Below, piece by piece: positions 36,197 through 45,606 of a stretch of 64,000 bases of DNA (positions are counted from its first letter, which is position 1; each line of letters opens with the position of its first letter). The notes under the pieces were generated by a model, which ran no database searches, was not told the DNA's origin, and worked only from the letters and a program-made list of their open reading frames with translations. Source of the DNA: Roseiarcus sp963726105 (lineage in GTDB: Bacteria > Pseudomonadota > Alphaproteobacteria > Rhizobiales > Beijerinckiaceae); assembly GCA_963726105.1 (NCBI GenBank), contig CAVSBJ010000024.1, positions 496,001-560,000 on the forward strand. Direction: 5' to 3'. The position numbers were made by a program, and so were the translations under genes.

Positions 36197-37177
36197 ATGC
36201 GGAAGCACTTAGGTTTAGCCATGGCGGCCGGGCTGGCGGCAGCCTTCGCAGCACATGGCGCGGCGGCCGAGAAACTTAAGATCGGATTTTTGCCCGGGGT
36301 CGTCGATCCATTCTACCAGGTCATGCAACTCGGGGTGGAAAAGGCGGCCAAGGATCTCGGCGCCGAGGTCGTCACCCAAATTCCGCCCACCTGGGGCGTG
36401 GCGGCCCAAACGCCGCTTCTGGATTCCATGATTGCGCGCGGCGACCTCAATTACATTATCACCGCCGCGACCGACAAAGATCAGATGATCGGCCCTCTCA
36501 AGGCAGCCGTAGACGCCGGCATCAAAGTCATCATCGTCGACAGTTACATTGGCGACGGCGACTACGTGAACGGCCCGGTCAAATTCCCTATCACCTACAT
36601 CGGCTCCAACAATACCGAGGGCGGCCGCATCGCCGCACGCGGGCTGGCCAAGGCGATCGGCGGCAAAGGAACCGTGTACATCAACTCGACCAATCCCAAC
36701 GTGAGCTCGGTCGAGGACCGCGAAAAAGGTTTTAAGGAGGCGATGGCCAAGGACTTTCCGAACATCAAGGTGCTGGGTCCTGATTACAATCTTGACGACC
36801 CTAACAAGGCGACACAGGAGACGGCGGCGGTACTGGCGCGAGAACCGGATCTTGCCGGCGTGTTCGGCACCAACGTGTTCAGCGCGCAAGGGGCGGGCGC
36901 CGCGGTCGTCAACGCCGGGCTCGGCGGCCACGTGCAAGTTGTCGCCTACGACGCCACCAAACAGGCGATCGAACTGATGGAGCAGGGCGCGGTGTCGCTG
37001 GTGCTGGCGCAGAAACCGTTCGACATGGGCTATATGGCGGTGCAGTTCGCCGCGGCCGACGCCGCCGGCGTCACCAGCCTTCCGCGTCGCGTCGAGACCG
37101 GCTTCGCCATCATCGACAAGACGAACGTCAAGGACCCCGCGATCGCTCGCTTCATCTACCAGGTGCCCGGCAAATAA
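36197..37177 (+). CDS. Sugar ABC transporter substrate-binding protein (ribose/fructose type)
   Basis: A 326-residue periplasmic binding protein of the CUT2 (RbsB/FrcB) type. Signal peptide MRKHLGLAMAAGLAAAFAAH plus GAAA, then KLKIGFLPGVVDPFYQVMQL, the sugar-contact region IITAATDKDQMIGPLKAAVD, YIGSNNTEGGRIAARGLAKA and GVFGTNVFSAQGAGAAVVNA. GAGGGAGGAG precedes ATG 36197. First gene of a three-gene transporter; a terminator-like hairpin follows, which would keep the binding protein in excess over the membrane parts. Substrate is not assigned; ribose, fructose or a related polyol are the family choices. Confidence 0.85.
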   Translation: MRKHLGLAMAAGLAAAFAAHGAAAEKLKIGFLPGVVDPFYQVMQLGVEKAAKDLGAEVVTQIPPTWGVAAQTPLLDSMIARGDLNYIITAATDKDQMIGPLKAAVDAGIKVIIVDSYIGDGDYVNGPVKFPITYIGSNNTEGGRIAARGLAKAIGGKGTVYINSTNPNVSSVEDREKGFKEAMAKDFPNIKVLGPDYNLDDPNKATQETAAVLAREPDLAGVFGTNVFSAQGAGAAVVNAGLGGHVQVVAYDATKQAIELMEQGAVSLVLAQKPFDMGYMAVQFAAADAAGVTSLPRRVETGFAIIDKTNVKDPAIARFIYQVPGK

Positions 37178-37198
37178 CACCCGCTTGCATTTTCTCTC

Positions 37199-37231
37199 CG
37201 CCCGGGGCCCCTCGAAAGACGGGCGTTTTTT
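37199..37231 (+). terminator. Intra-operon hairpin with U-tract
   Basis: CGCCCG (37199-37204) and CGGGCG (37220-37225) form a stem followed by six T (37226-37231), 22 bases after the binding-protein stop. Typical of attenuation after the first gene of a sugar ABC operon. Confidence 0.7.
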
Positions 37232-37346
37232 GGACACTCTGCGCCGGAGAAGAGGTTGCCTCCGACCTCGACTCTCGGCTGGCGGGAGTGCCCGCCTGCC
37301 CAGGTCTTTCCGTTGCTGATACGGCGATCTCAAAAGGCCGAGGACC

Positions 37347-38513
37347 TTGCCAGTGACCGAGCGCGCATCGAGGCTCACCCTCACCCGCGCGTCCGCCGCT
37401 CCCCCCGGCGTGCGCACCCGCGCTCAGCGCGTCGCTCTTTTTTTCAGCCGCGTGTGGGCGTGGGCGTTCCTCGGCCTCATGGTCACGTTCTTCGTGGTCT
37501 CTGTGCCGTTGACGACGGGGGGATCGGTCAATTTCCTCACCATTCGCAATTCCCAGAACATTCTGGTCGCGATCATTCCGGTGCTGCTCTTGGGGTTGGG
37601 TCAGACCTTCGTCATCATCGCCGCTGGCATTGATCTCTCGGTCGGCTGGGTCATGAGCCTGGCTTCGGTGCTCTCGGCGCTAGCGCTGCGCGCCGCCTTC
37701 AATGCAGGCGCGCCTCTGTTTCCCTCTGTTCTGATCGGCCTCATCGCGGCCCTTGCCGGCGCAGCAGCGGTGGGCGCCGTCAACGGCGTCATCATTGCAA
37801 AACTGAAGGTGCCAGCATTCATCGTTACGCTCGGCACCTCGTTCATCGTGCGCGGCATCGCCTATCTCATGAGCGAGAACACGACCGTGATAGGCTTGCC
37901 GCCCGGCATCCGTGCCTACGGCAACGACGCGCTCCTTTACTACATCCCGGGCCAAGGCGGCGGCCTCTATTTCCTTCAGCGGCCGGAAGTCAGCGGCGAG
38001 CTTCTCCGCCGCATGGACATCATCCTGCCCTATCCGGTCGTTGTGACGGCGTTCGTGGTCGCCTGGACGATTTTCTTACTCCACCGGACACAGTTCGGGC
38101 GGCACACCTATGCTATCGGCGGCAGTATGGACGCCGCGGTGCGCAGCGGCATCCCCGTCGATCGCCAAATCATTCTTATCTACATCCTGTCGGCCGCGAC
38201 ATCCGGGATCGCGGGCTTTCTGTCGACGCTGCGATTCACGGCGGGCTCGGCGGTGATCGGAGATCCGCTGCTCTTAAGCTCGATCGCCGCCGTCATCATC
38301 GGCGGCGTCAGCATGTTCGGCGGCGCCGGAACCGTGATCGGCACGGTGATCGGCGCCCTCATCATCGCGGTGCTGACAACTGGGCTCGTGATGCTCAACG
38401 TCGATGCTTTCTGGCAGTTCATTGTCGTTGGGACCGTAGTCATTGTCGCCGTGCTGATCGACCAGTCACGCGACCTCATCATTGGCCGGACGCGCGGAGG
38501 CGCGACGCAATGA
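37347..38513 (+). CDS. Sugar ABC transporter permease (RbsC/FrcC type)
   Basis: A 388-residue inner-membrane permease with about ten hydrophobic segments (for example WAWAFLGLMVTFFVVSVPLT, NILVAIIPVLLLGLGQTFVI, AAVIIGGVSMFGGAGTVIGT) and the CUT2 motif IIAAGIDLSVGWVMSLASVL. The EAA-like loop FGRHTYAIGGSMDAAVRSGI is present. TTG 37347 or GTG 37353 may start it; the first is adopted. The stop overlaps the ATPase start by four bases (ATGA). Confidence 0.88.
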   Translation: MPVTERASRLTLTRASAAPPGVRTRAQRVALFFSRVWAWAFLGLMVTFFVVSVPLTTGGSVNFLTIRNSQNILVAIIPVLLLGLGQTFVIIAAGIDLSVGWVMSLASVLSALALRAAFNAGAPLFPSVLIGLIAALAGAAAVGAVNGVIIAKLKVPAFIVTLGTSFIVRGIAYLMSENTTVIGLPPGIRAYGNDALLYYIPGQGGGLYFLQRPEVSGELLRRMDIILPYPVVVTAFVVAWTIFLLHRTQFGRHTYAIGGSMDAAVRSGIPVDRQIILIYILSAATSGIAGFLSTLRFTAGSAVIGDPLLLSSIAAVIIGGVSMFGGAGTVIGTVIGALIIAVLTTGLVMLNVDAFWQFIVVGTVVIVAVLIDQSRDLIIGRTRGGATQ

Positions 38514-39271
38514 GCGACGCCCTCCTCGCCGTCCGCAACCTGACAAAAATCTTCGGCGGACTCGTCGCGGTCGACGACGTAAGCTTCGACGTAGCGCGCG
38601 GCGAAGTGGTGGGCCTGCTCGGCGACAACGGCGCCGGCAAGTCGACCCTCATCAAATGCATCTCCGGCGTCCATGCGGCGGAAGAGGGCGAGATCGTCTT
38701 CGACGGCCAGCCGGTCCAATTCGCGAGCCCGATGGACGCGCGCCGCGTTGGGATCGAGACGATCTACCAGGACTTGGCGCTCGCCAACAATCTCGACGTC
38801 GGCGCAAACATCTTTCTCGGCCGCGAGGTCAAGACGCGCCGCTTGGGGGGGCTCATCCAGACGCTCGATGACAAGCAAATGCGCGAGCAATCACGGCGGA
38901 CGCTCGACTCGCTGCACATTCGCATTCCCGCTCTGACCGAGCCGATCGAGAAGCTGTCGGGCGGGCAGCGCCAGGCGGTGGCGATCGCGCGCGCGGTCTA
39001 CTGGGACGCGCGGCTCATGATCATGGACGAGCCGACCAACAATCTCGGCGTGCCCGAACAGCACAAGGTGCTGGAGCTCATCCGCATGCTCAAAGGGCGC
39101 GGCGTGCCGGTCATCCTCATCACCCATGTCATGCCGGACGCGCTTGCCGTAACAGACCGCATCATCGTCATGCACCGGGGACGAAAGGTCGCCGAAAAGG
39201 TCACTACCCAAACCAACGCTGAGGAGCTGGTGCAGTACATGGTCGGCGCGCGCGAGGATGCTGCGGCCTGA
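38510..39271 (+). CDS. Sugar ABC transporter ATPase (FrcA-like)
   Basis: A 253-residue single-domain ATPase, as in FrcA and unlike the double-domain RbsA. Walker A LLGDNGAGKSTLIKCIS, Q-loop IETIYQDLALANNLD, signature KLSGGQRQAVAIARAV, Walker B RLMIMDEPTNNLGVPE and H-loop VILITHVMPDALAV are all intact. ATG 38510 overlaps the permease stop, so the pair is translationally coupled. It energises uptake of the sugar bound by the 36197 protein. Confidence 0.92.
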   Translation: MSDALLAVRNLTKIFGGLVAVDDVSFDVARGEVVGLLGDNGAGKSTLIKCISGVHAAEEGEIVFDGQPVQFASPMDARRVGIETIYQDLALANNLDVGANIFLGREVKTRRLGGLIQTLDDKQMREQSRRTLDSLHIRIPALTEPIEKLSGGQRQAVAIARAVYWDARLMIMDEPTNNLGVPEQHKVLELIRMLKGRGVPVILITHVMPDALAVTDRIIVMHRGRKVAEKVTTQTNAEELVQYMVGAREDAAA

Positions 39272-39362
39272 CGGATCAAACTCGGGCCGGCGCGCAACGG
39301 CGATCGACAGGCGATATCGCCCGGGTTCGTGGCCAATAGACTTGGCCCTGAGGGAGCGGTCC

Positions 39363-40481
39363 ATGGTCCAATCCTGCGACGTCGTCATCATCGGCGCCGG
39401 TCCGGCCGGGCTCGCCACGGCGGCGGCGTTTCGGTCGCGAGGCCTTAACGCGGCGATTCTTGAAAAGTCCGACGCGGTCGGCGCGGTCTGGCGAAAGCAC
39501 TACGATCGTCTTCATTTGCACACCGATCGCACCCGTTCCGCTCTGCCCGGTCTCCCCATACCGAAAGCCTACGGCCGCTATCCGTCAGGCGCTCACATTG
39601 TCAAATATCTCGAGGACTACACAGCGGAATTCGATCTGAAACCGGTCTTCAACGCCCCTGTTCGCTCGGTGCGTCGCGACGGGCGGATGTGGCGCATCGA
39701 GGCGCGCGAGCATTCGCGCAGCGCGCCCATCGTCGTTATTGCAACCGGCTGGGCCGACTATCCCTACGCGCCGACATGGCCAGGCATTGAGGAATTCGGC
39801 GGCCCGATCCTCCATTCAAGTGCTTATCGCAATCCGGCTTCTTTCGCCGCAAAACGTGTGCTGGTGGTCGGCTGTGGCAATTCCGGCGCCGAGATCGCGC
39901 TCGACCTCGCCGAAGCCGCGGTCGACGTGACCCTTTCGGTTCGCAGTCCGGTCAATGTCGTTCCACGCGAACTCCTCGGCGTGCCAATTCTCTTCTTTCC
40001 CGCCGCCGAACAATGGCTCCCGCCGCGAGTCGCCGACGCGCTGAATGCGCCCCTGATCCAATTCGCGATCGGCTCGATCGAAAAGCTCGGCTTGAAGCGC
40101 TCCCCTAAGGGACCGCTCCAATCCATCGCAGAGGACGGGCGCGTGCCGCTCATCGACATCGGCACGCTCGACGCGATACGCGACGGACGGATCAAGCTTT
40201 GCGGCGACATCGCAAGCTTTGCCCGAGGAATTGTCGCCTTCAGGCACTCGCCAGTCGAGCGCTTCGATGCGATCATTCTCGCGACCGGCTTCCGCCCAGA
40301 CCTGCGCGCGCTGCTGCCCGACGCAAAGGGCGTGCTGAACCCAATCGGGGCGCCGCTCGTCAGTGGTCGAGCGACAGCGGAGCCCGGTCTTTTCTTTTGC
40401 GGCGCCATTCCTTCCGCGCTCGGGCAGTTACGGCAGATCGCCATCGAGGCGACCCGCATCGCCGCCGCCGCGCGGATCTAG
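39363..40481 (+). CDS. Flavin-dependent NAD(P)H oxidoreductase (CzcO/FMO-like)
   Basis: A 372-residue two-dinucleotide-domain flavoprotein. FAD motif VVIIGAGPAGLATAAAF near the N-terminus, NAD(P)H motif VLVVGCGNSGAEIALDL in the middle, and the ATGF motif in FDAIILATGFRPDLRAL. It resembles YUCCA/trimethylamine-type monooxygenases and CzcO. ATG 39363 is set by GAGGGAG nine bases upstream. It follows the sugar transporter after 91 bp, but nothing ties their functions. Substrate unknown. Confidence 0.83.
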   Translation: MVQSCDVVIIGAGPAGLATAAAFRSRGLNAAILEKSDAVGAVWRKHYDRLHLHTDRTRSALPGLPIPKAYGRYPSGAHIVKYLEDYTAEFDLKPVFNAPVRSVRRDGRMWRIEAREHSRSAPIVVIATGWADYPYAPTWPGIEEFGGPILHSSAYRNPASFAAKRVLVVGCGNSGAEIALDLAEAAVDVTLSVRSPVNVVPRELLGVPILFFPAAEQWLPPRVADALNAPLIQFAIGSIEKLGLKRSPKGPLQSIAEDGRVPLIDIGTLDAIRDGRIKLCGDIASFARGIVAFRHSPVERFDAIILATGFRPDLRALLPDAKGVLNPIGAPLVSGRATAEPGLFFCGAIPSALGQLRQIAIEATRIAAAARI

Positions 40482-40540
40482 TCGACGCGTTCGTCTCCTC
40501 GGCGGTCAACTTTGAAGCTCGCGCCACAAAGGCTGACTCG

Positions 40541-41011
40541 TCACTTCTTCATCTTGAGCGCGCCGCCGTCGAAGGTCGTCACCATGGCTTGCATCAACCC
40601 GTTCTTGGTGATGTAGGCATCCGAGCCCCGATAGGGTTCGGCAAGGAAGTCCGCTGTTGCGACCCACTGAGTTGCGAATGTGTCGCCTATCGTGGCGCTA
40701 TGCTCGACCTTGAAATTGATGCCTTTCAATCCGCCGTCTTTGGAATCCTTGCAGAACCCGGCGAACATCTCCCCGATCGCTTTCCGCCCTGAGACGACAG
40801 CCCCGCCGGGCAGGTTAATCTGCGCATCGTCGGGATATTGAGCGAGGATGCGGTTCCAGTCGCAATGATTGAGCGCATCCAAATGCTCGTCCAGCACCGC
40901 CTGAGCGGAGGGTTGGGGCTTGATTTCCGGCAACGCCGACTGGGCGACTGCAACTCCAGGCGCGGTAACCGCAAAACTCACCAACGCAAGCGCAAGAGAC
41001 TCTCGCCTCAT
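40541..41011 (-). CDS. Exported SnoaL/NTF2-like protein
   Basis: A 156-residue protein with signal peptide (LALALVSFAVTAPGVAVAQS) and an NTF2-fold body: VLDEHLDALNHCDWNRILAQ, YPDDAQINLPGGAVVSGRKA, IGEMFAGFCKDS and DGLMQAMVTTFDGG-type ending. Such cone-shaped domains are ligand pockets or small enzymes; no catalytic pair can be assigned. Monocistronic. Confidence 0.7.
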   Translation of the reverse strand: MRRESLALALVSFAVTAPGVAVAQSALPEIKPQPSAQAVLDEHLDALNHCDWNRILAQYPDDAQINLPGGAVVSGRKAIGEMFAGFCKDSKDGGLKGINFKVEHSATIGDTFATQWVATADFLAEPYRGSDAYITKNGLMQAMVTTFDGGALKMKK

Positions 41012-41155
41012 TTCGTCCTCCCAACGATCCTTTATTGCTCACTCGGTTGACGCGAGCAGCACTTCGTCAAAGACGCCGCGACCAAATCCGATCCCGCCCG
41101 TCCGGTTTCGACCGTACAGGCGGGGAAATGCGCCGGCAAGTTTGTCTTGCTCTGA

Positions 41156-41869
41156 TCAACCCTTCACGAGTTCCTCGACCCAGGCGGGAACCGTCTCGCT
41201 CGTCCGCCCCAAGCGCCGCTCATCGAACAGGTCCGCGGTGTCGGCTGCCTCGAGGTTCATCTCGCAGGTCCGCAAGCCGTAGGCGCGCGCTTCGGCGACG
41301 AGGCCGGCCGCGGGATGGACGGCCCTCGAGGCGCCGATAGCGACGAAGAGATCGGACTCGCGTAGCGTCCGGTCGATCAGGCCCATGTCAAGCGGCATTT
41401 CGCCGAACCAGACCACATGGGGGCGCAACGCCCTTGCGCGCCCGCACTCCGGGCAAACGTCCGAAATAGTCAGATCATCGAGCCACGAGCGGGCCGCGTC
41501 GCAGCGGCGGCAGCGCGCTTTCAAGAGTTCGCCGTGCATGTGGATGACGGACGCTGAGCCCGCGCGCTCGTGCAGATCGTCGATGTTCTGGGTCACAAGC
41601 GTGAGGGTTTCGCCGCGCGTGGTGAGCAAGTCCCCGAGCCTCGCCAGGGCGAAATGCGCCGCGTTGGGCGTGGCGTCGCGCAAGTCGCACCGCCGCAGAT
41701 CATAGAACGCGAGCACGGCTTCGGGATCTCGGGCGAACGCTTCGGGCGTCGCCAGTTTCATCGGGTAGAACTTTGCCCAGATTCTCTTGCCTTTCTTGTC
41801 GCGAAACGTGCCCAGCCCACTCTCGGCCGACACTCCGGAGCCGGTGAGGACGAAGATGTTGTGCGGCAT
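41156..41869 (-). CDS. cobB: NAD-dependent protein deacylase (sirtuin, CobB type)
   Basis: A 237-residue Sir2 protein that removes acyl groups from lysines using NAD. NAD motif FVLTGSGVSAESGLGTFRDK, ribose-contact LVTQNIDDLHERAGS, catalytic His in VIHMHGELLKARC, zinc cysteines in CRRCDAARSW and CPECGRARALRPHVVWFGE. ATG 41869 gives the normal start; the longer frame to 41911 adds nothing conserved. The gene end is 8 bp from the convergently ordered downstream neighbour start region of the RMD1 gene on the same strand, so the two may be co-transcribed. Confidence 0.9.
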   Translation of the reverse strand: MPHNIFVLTGSGVSAESGLGTFRDKKGKRIWAKFYPMKLATPEAFARDPEAVLAFYDLRRCDLRDATPNAAHFALARLGDLLTTRGETLTLVTQNIDDLHERAGSASVIHMHGELLKARCRRCDAARSWLDDLTISDVCPECGRARALRPHVVWFGEMPLDMGLIDRTLRESDLFVAIGASRAVHPAAGLVAEARAYGLRTCEMNLEAADTADLFDERRLGRTSETVPAWVEELVKG

Positions 41870-41876
41870 GCCCGCC

Positions 41877-42692
41877 CTACCGCCCGTGCAGCGCGAGCGC
41901 GATCTGCACAATGGCCGCGATCAGTTCGAGCACGATCAGAATCACGACCGCCGCCTCGAGCCGCGTCGCGCGGTCGGCGTCGATGATGTCGGTCAGCGCC
42001 TGCGCGGTGTCGCCGATCACTTCAAGCTTGCGCTTGAGCACGTCGGCCCGCTCGTGCAGCTCGTATTCGTCCGTGAGGCGCGCGTAGAGGCGCTCGAGCT
42101 CGGGATGATCCCACAGGACATCCGGCTTTTCCTCGACTGCGACGCGGCCCGAGACGCGGTGCTGGGCCAGCAGCGCCTGGCCGATGAGTTTCAGCATCGC
42201 GCGCCGGCGGAACGGCGGCCTGCCGGTCGCCGCGAGCTTGGCCGCAAACGGCTCGATCACGTCGAACACTGCGTTGACCTCGCGCTCGTCGCGCGCGAGC
42301 GCGACCGTCTTGGCTAGCGCATCGGCGATCACAAGAAAGCGCGGCGGCGACAGGTTCTTGATCTGGATCGGCCCGCTCGAGGACTTTTGCTCGTCGCCGT
42401 CGGGTGCAATTTCGAGCACCGCCGTCTCGTCGTCGCCAAGCGCCCTGGCGCCGCTGACGCGGGATTTCAGCTTCGCGAGCAGGTCCTCTTCCTCGAGCGG
42501 GCTCAAGCCAACCATCACGGCGACGCCGAAGCGGAACAAAGCCGCCATGCCTCGTTCGCCGACACGAAAGGCAAGCGGCAGCGAGGAGATCATGTCCGGC
42601 CGCTCAAGTCCGGCGGTGTCAATGCGTTCGCCGACGATAAGCGCCCGCGCAGTCAGGCGCGCCAGAGCCGTCACAGGCGAGACGTCGGTCAT
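41877..42692 (-). CDS. RMD1/YagE (DUF155) family membrane protein
   Basis: A 271-residue DUF155 protein. N-terminal TARALIVGERIDTAGLERPD, central FRFGVAVMVGLSPLEEEDLL and KSRVSGARALGDDETAVLEI, the helical PELERLYARLTDEYELHERA, and a C-terminal membrane helix AAVVILIVLELIAAIVQIAL. In eukaryotes relatives are mitochondrial (RMND1); the bacterial role is unknown. Upstream of the sirtuin by seven bases and same strand. Confidence 0.8.
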   Translation of the reverse strand: MTDVSPVTALARLTARALIVGERIDTAGLERPDMISSLPLAFRVGERGMAALFRFGVAVMVGLSPLEEEDLLAKLKSRVSGARALGDDETAVLEIAPDGDEQKSSSGPIQIKNLSPPRFLVIADALAKTVALARDEREVNAVFDVIEPFAAKLAATGRPPFRRRAMLKLIGQALLAQHRVSGRVAVEEKPDVLWDHPELERLYARLTDEYELHERADVLKRKLEVIGDTAQALTDIIDADRATRLEAAVVILIVLELIAAIVQIALALHGR

Positions 42693-42835
42693 GGACGCAG
42701 TCTAGGGCGAGGCCTGCGCCACCGCCAGCCGCCCTATGCTGGCGGTGAAACTGGCGGACCCTGTCCGATCGGCCTTTTTCCCGATAGATTGCCGGAAAGT
42801 CTGCGCCGGACGAACAACGTCGAGGAGAAACAGCC

Positions 42836-43315
42836 ATGGACGATCGAAGCCAAGCTCGATGGCGCCTCGACGGCGTCCGGGTGGTCCGCTCGAACGAACT
42901 CGACATCAACACGGCCCAGACCCCCGGCATGAATCGTGCGGCGGCCATCGCGCACGCCCGCGCGGGGGCGGAAAAGCTGTGGGCAGGAACCGTCGTCATC
43001 CACCCCAAGGCCAAGACCGGGGCGCACCATCATGGGCCGGTCGAAAGCGTCATCTACGTGGTCAGCGGACGCGCCCGCATGCGCTGGGGCGATCGGCTCG
43101 AATTCGTGGCCGAGGCCGGTCCGGGCGACTTCATCTACGTGCCGCCTTTTGTCCCGCATCAGGAGATCAACGCCAGCGACGAGACGCCTTTGTCCTGCGT
43201 GCTGGTGCGCAGCGGCCAGGAACCGGTCGTGGTCAATCTCGACTTGCCTGGCGTCGAATCCAATCCGGAAACGGTCGAGTGGCTCGACGACCTGCATCCG
43301 CCGCGCAGCCATTAG
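42836..43315 (+). CDS. Cupin domain protein
   Basis: A 159-residue single-domain cupin. Motif 1 KTGAHHHGPVESVIYVVSGR provides three His and a Glu for metal; motif 2 GDFIYVPPFVPHQEINASDE gives the fourth ligand His. A small beta-barrel metalloenzyme or binding protein of unknown substrate. GAGGAGAAA lies before ATG 42836. Divergent from the RMD1 gene. Confidence 0.82.
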   Translation: MDDRSQARWRLDGVRVVRSNELDINTAQTPGMNRAAAIAHARAGAEKLWAGTVVIHPKAKTGAHHHGPVESVIYVVSGRARMRWGDRLEFVAEAGPGDFIYVPPFVPHQEINASDETPLSCVLVRSGQEPVVVNLDLPGVESNPETVEWLDDLHPPRSH

Positions 43316-43347
43316 CCGCCGTCCGGAGACGCGAATATCGAGGCGCG

Positions 43348-44004
43348 TTACCGGCGCAGAACCGGATGCGCCTCGCGGCGCTGCCAGCCGGCGCGCTCGA
43401 GCTCTGGGATAAGATGGTCCTCACGCGGAAAGCCAACGCAGAGATAGGCGATGAAGGTCCAGGCGCGCGGAACGTCAAGCATCGCGGCGATCGCGCCCGG
43501 ATCGAGGATCGACACCCAGCCGACGCCGAGACCACGGACGCGCGCAGCGAGCCAGAATGTGTGTAGGGCGCAGACCGCCGAATAGCGGCGCGTCTCCGGC
43601 ATGGTGCGCGCGCCGAGGCCGTGGCCGTCCTTGGTCGCCTCGTCACAAAACACCGCGAGCTGGATCGGCGCGTCGTTGAGACCCGCAAGCTTAAGCCTGG
43701 CGTAAAGCGCCGCCTTGTCGCCGGCATAGGCGCTGAGCGCGTCGCGGTTGGCCGCTTCGAAATTGGCCCGTATGGACGCGCGGCGCGCGTTGTCGTCGAC
43801 GCGCACGAAGCGGGTCGGCTGGCAATTGCCAACCGAAGGCGCGAGCGACGCGAGGTCGAAGAGTTCGGCCAGCGTCGCCTCATCCGGCGCTTGCGGGCGG
43901 AAATGGCGGACATCGCGCCGCCACGCGAGAAGCTCGCCGAAGGTTGCTTGGAACGCGGCGTCGAACTGGGGCGCTTCGCTGAGGGCATAGGCCAATTCCG
44001 CCAT
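43348..44004 (-). CDS. bluB: 5,6-dimethylbenzimidazole synthase (BluB)
   Basis: A 218-residue flavin-destroying nitroreductase-fold enzyme that converts reduced FMN and oxygen to the lower ligand of vitamin B12. Diagnostic stretches: LLAWRRDVRHFRPQAPDEAT, SLAPSVGNCQPTRFVRVDDN, NDAPIQLAVFCDEATKDGHG, RRYSAVCALHTFWLAARVRG and GVGWVSILDPGAIAAMLDVP. ATG 44004 begins MAELAYALSEAPQFDAAFQA. No other cobalamin gene is nearby, so it acts with genes elsewhere. Confidence 0.88.
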   Translation of the reverse strand: MAELAYALSEAPQFDAAFQATFGELLAWRRDVRHFRPQAPDEATLAELFDLASLAPSVGNCQPTRFVRVDDNARRASIRANFEAANRDALSAYAGDKAALYARLKLAGLNDAPIQLAVFCDEATKDGHGLGARTMPETRRYSAVCALHTFWLAARVRGLGVGWVSILDPGAIAAMLDVPRAWTFIAYLCVGFPREDHLIPELERAGWQRREAHPVLRR

Positions 44005-44318
44005 CGCCGCTCCTTTGTCCCCGAACGCTCGGCTCGTCTGGCATAACCCGCGCGAGGCGCAGTCGGCAAAGAGAATATTTGCTCTTTGTGCGGCGCCGCT
44101 TTGGTAAAGCGACGCGCAGCGGAGCCTAGCGAGGCGATTTTTGGGTAGTTTTGCCAATTGCGCGGTACGGTCTAGCCTGGGAAAGGTCAATTCGTCCGGG
44201 CGGCAAGCCGTTTCAAGGGGCGGCCGAACCCGTGACGAATTGGCGTGCGCGGCACGATCTCCCTGCCGCGCACGCTTTTCGGCCGCAGGATTCCGGGAGC
44301 GCGTTCGTCGCGTTCGCT

Positions 44319-45260
44319 TCAACGAGCCCGCGGAATGAAACCCGGCACACCAGTCCCCACCACGGTGTTGAAGCGGATATTCGTCTTCATCCCGTCCCGA
44401 ATCTCCGCCATGGCGTCCTCGGGCAGGGCCGAGATGTCAAAGTTCGCCTGGATATGGTGAGGTTTGGTCGAGGTGGTCAGGAACGCCGTGCCGCGTTGCA
44501 CGGCCCAGGCCAGCGCAACCTGGGCGGGCGTCCTGTGGACGCGCTCCGCGATATTTGTGATCACAGGGTCATCCAAGAACTTCGGATCCAGGCCGTGTCC
44601 CAACGCGGCAAACGCCAAGAGAACGATGCCGTGCTCGCGACAGAAGTCGAGCAACTCCCATTCAGGAAGATAAGGGTGGGATTCGACCTGCACCACGGCA
44701 GGCTTGATCCGCGCAACAGTGACGATCTCCCGCAGCTTCTCCAAATTGACATCTGACAGACCGATCGACTTGCATTGACCTTCGTCGACGAGGCGCTCGA
44801 GCGCTCGCCATGTATCGGCCAACGTCACCCCCGAATCGTAGATCACCTGACCCCGCTCATCCCTTGGGTCCTGCTCGTCGCCAGGCTGAAAGGCGAAGGG
44901 GGTGTGAATGATGTAGCAGTCGACGGTATCGATTTGCAGTCGCCGGCGGCTGCCGTCAAAGGCGGGCCGCACCCGCTCCGGACGATGATTGGTGTTCCAG
45001 AGCTTCGTGGTGACAAAGACGTCCTCCCGCCGGATCGCGCCCGCCTTGAACACTTCCTGCATCGCCTCGCCGACCGCTTCTTCATTGCGGTAACGCTCAG
45101 CGCAATCGAAATGCCGGAATCCCACTGCCAGGGCCGTCTTCGTCGCCTGTTTGGTCACCACGGGATCGGGGATGAGGGTGCCAAACCCGACCGCGGGCAT
45201 GGCGCCAGATCCATTGTTGAGTGGGATCTTTGTGTAGCGAAGCGTATCGGGACTCTCCAT
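44319..45260 (-). CDS. Aldo/keto reductase
   Basis: A 313-residue NADPH-dependent AKR. The catalytic tetrad is recognisable: Asp/Tyr in FRHFDCAERYRNEEAVGEAM, Lys in VFVTTKLWNTNHRPERV, His in DCYIIHTPFAFQPGDEQDP. KSIGLSDVNLEKLREIV and RTPAQVALAWAVQRGTAFLT follow. ATG 45260 has GGAG at seven bases; ATG 45266 is too close to it. A role in sugar reduction is possible given the sugar-acid locus 1 kb away but is not shown. Confidence 0.88.
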   Translation of the reverse strand: MESPDTLRYTKIPLNNGSGAMPAVGFGTLIPDPVVTKQATKTALAVGFRHFDCAERYRNEEAVGEAMQEVFKAGAIRREDVFVTTKLWNTNHRPERVRPAFDGSRRRLQIDTVDCYIIHTPFAFQPGDEQDPRDERGQVIYDSGVTLADTWRALERLVDEGQCKSIGLSDVNLEKLREIVTVARIKPAVVQVESHPYLPEWELLDFCREHGIVLLAFAALGHGLDPKFLDDPVITNIAERVHRTPAQVALAWAVQRGTAFLTTSTKPHHIQANFDISALPEDAMAEIRDGMKTNIRFNTVVGTGVPGFIPRAR

Positions 45261-45466
45261 GCTCATGCTCCTTCGTCCGGCTGGCCGCCGCATGAGCGAC
45301 GGAGGTTCGAGGCGGCGTCCGGGCGTCCGACCTTGCCGGGCGCGGCGGATGTTCTCTCATCGCCCATGCGCACTCCATCCCTTTTATCGCCCGCGGTCGC
45401 TCTGGACCGCGATGTCGATCCGCGCCGACTATGATGCTGAAAGGCCCGACCGTATGAGGCAATCCG

Positions 45467-45490
45467 CTCAATTCTAAAATTCTCAATTCT
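45467..45490. repeat. Direct repeat CTCAATTCT in AT-rich promoter region
   Basis: CTCAATTCT occurs at 45467-45475 and 45482-45490, with a 15-bp period, inside an unusually AT-rich stretch (about 45465-45585). It lies 117 bp before the HTH gene at 45607 and could be an operator for it. A possible -10 (TATATT) sits at 45563-45568. Confidence 0.4.
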
Positions 45491-45606
45491 GGTAATTTTT
45501 ATCACCTTATCAATATGTTACGACATGATCAAAACAAACTATTTCCGTAAAGCAGAATCTGATGTATATTTTCCGTTTCCGCCGCATTGGCGGCGTGGAG
45601 AGCCCC

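Noticed and set aside
36215..37417. A 400-codon frame antisense to the sugar-binding protein
   Set aside because: Shadow of the real gene, which has a signal peptide and family motifs.
43348..44004. Plain nitroreductase annotation for the BluB gene
   Set aside because: The conserved BluB-specific stretches and length favour dimethylbenzimidazole synthase over a general nitroreductase.
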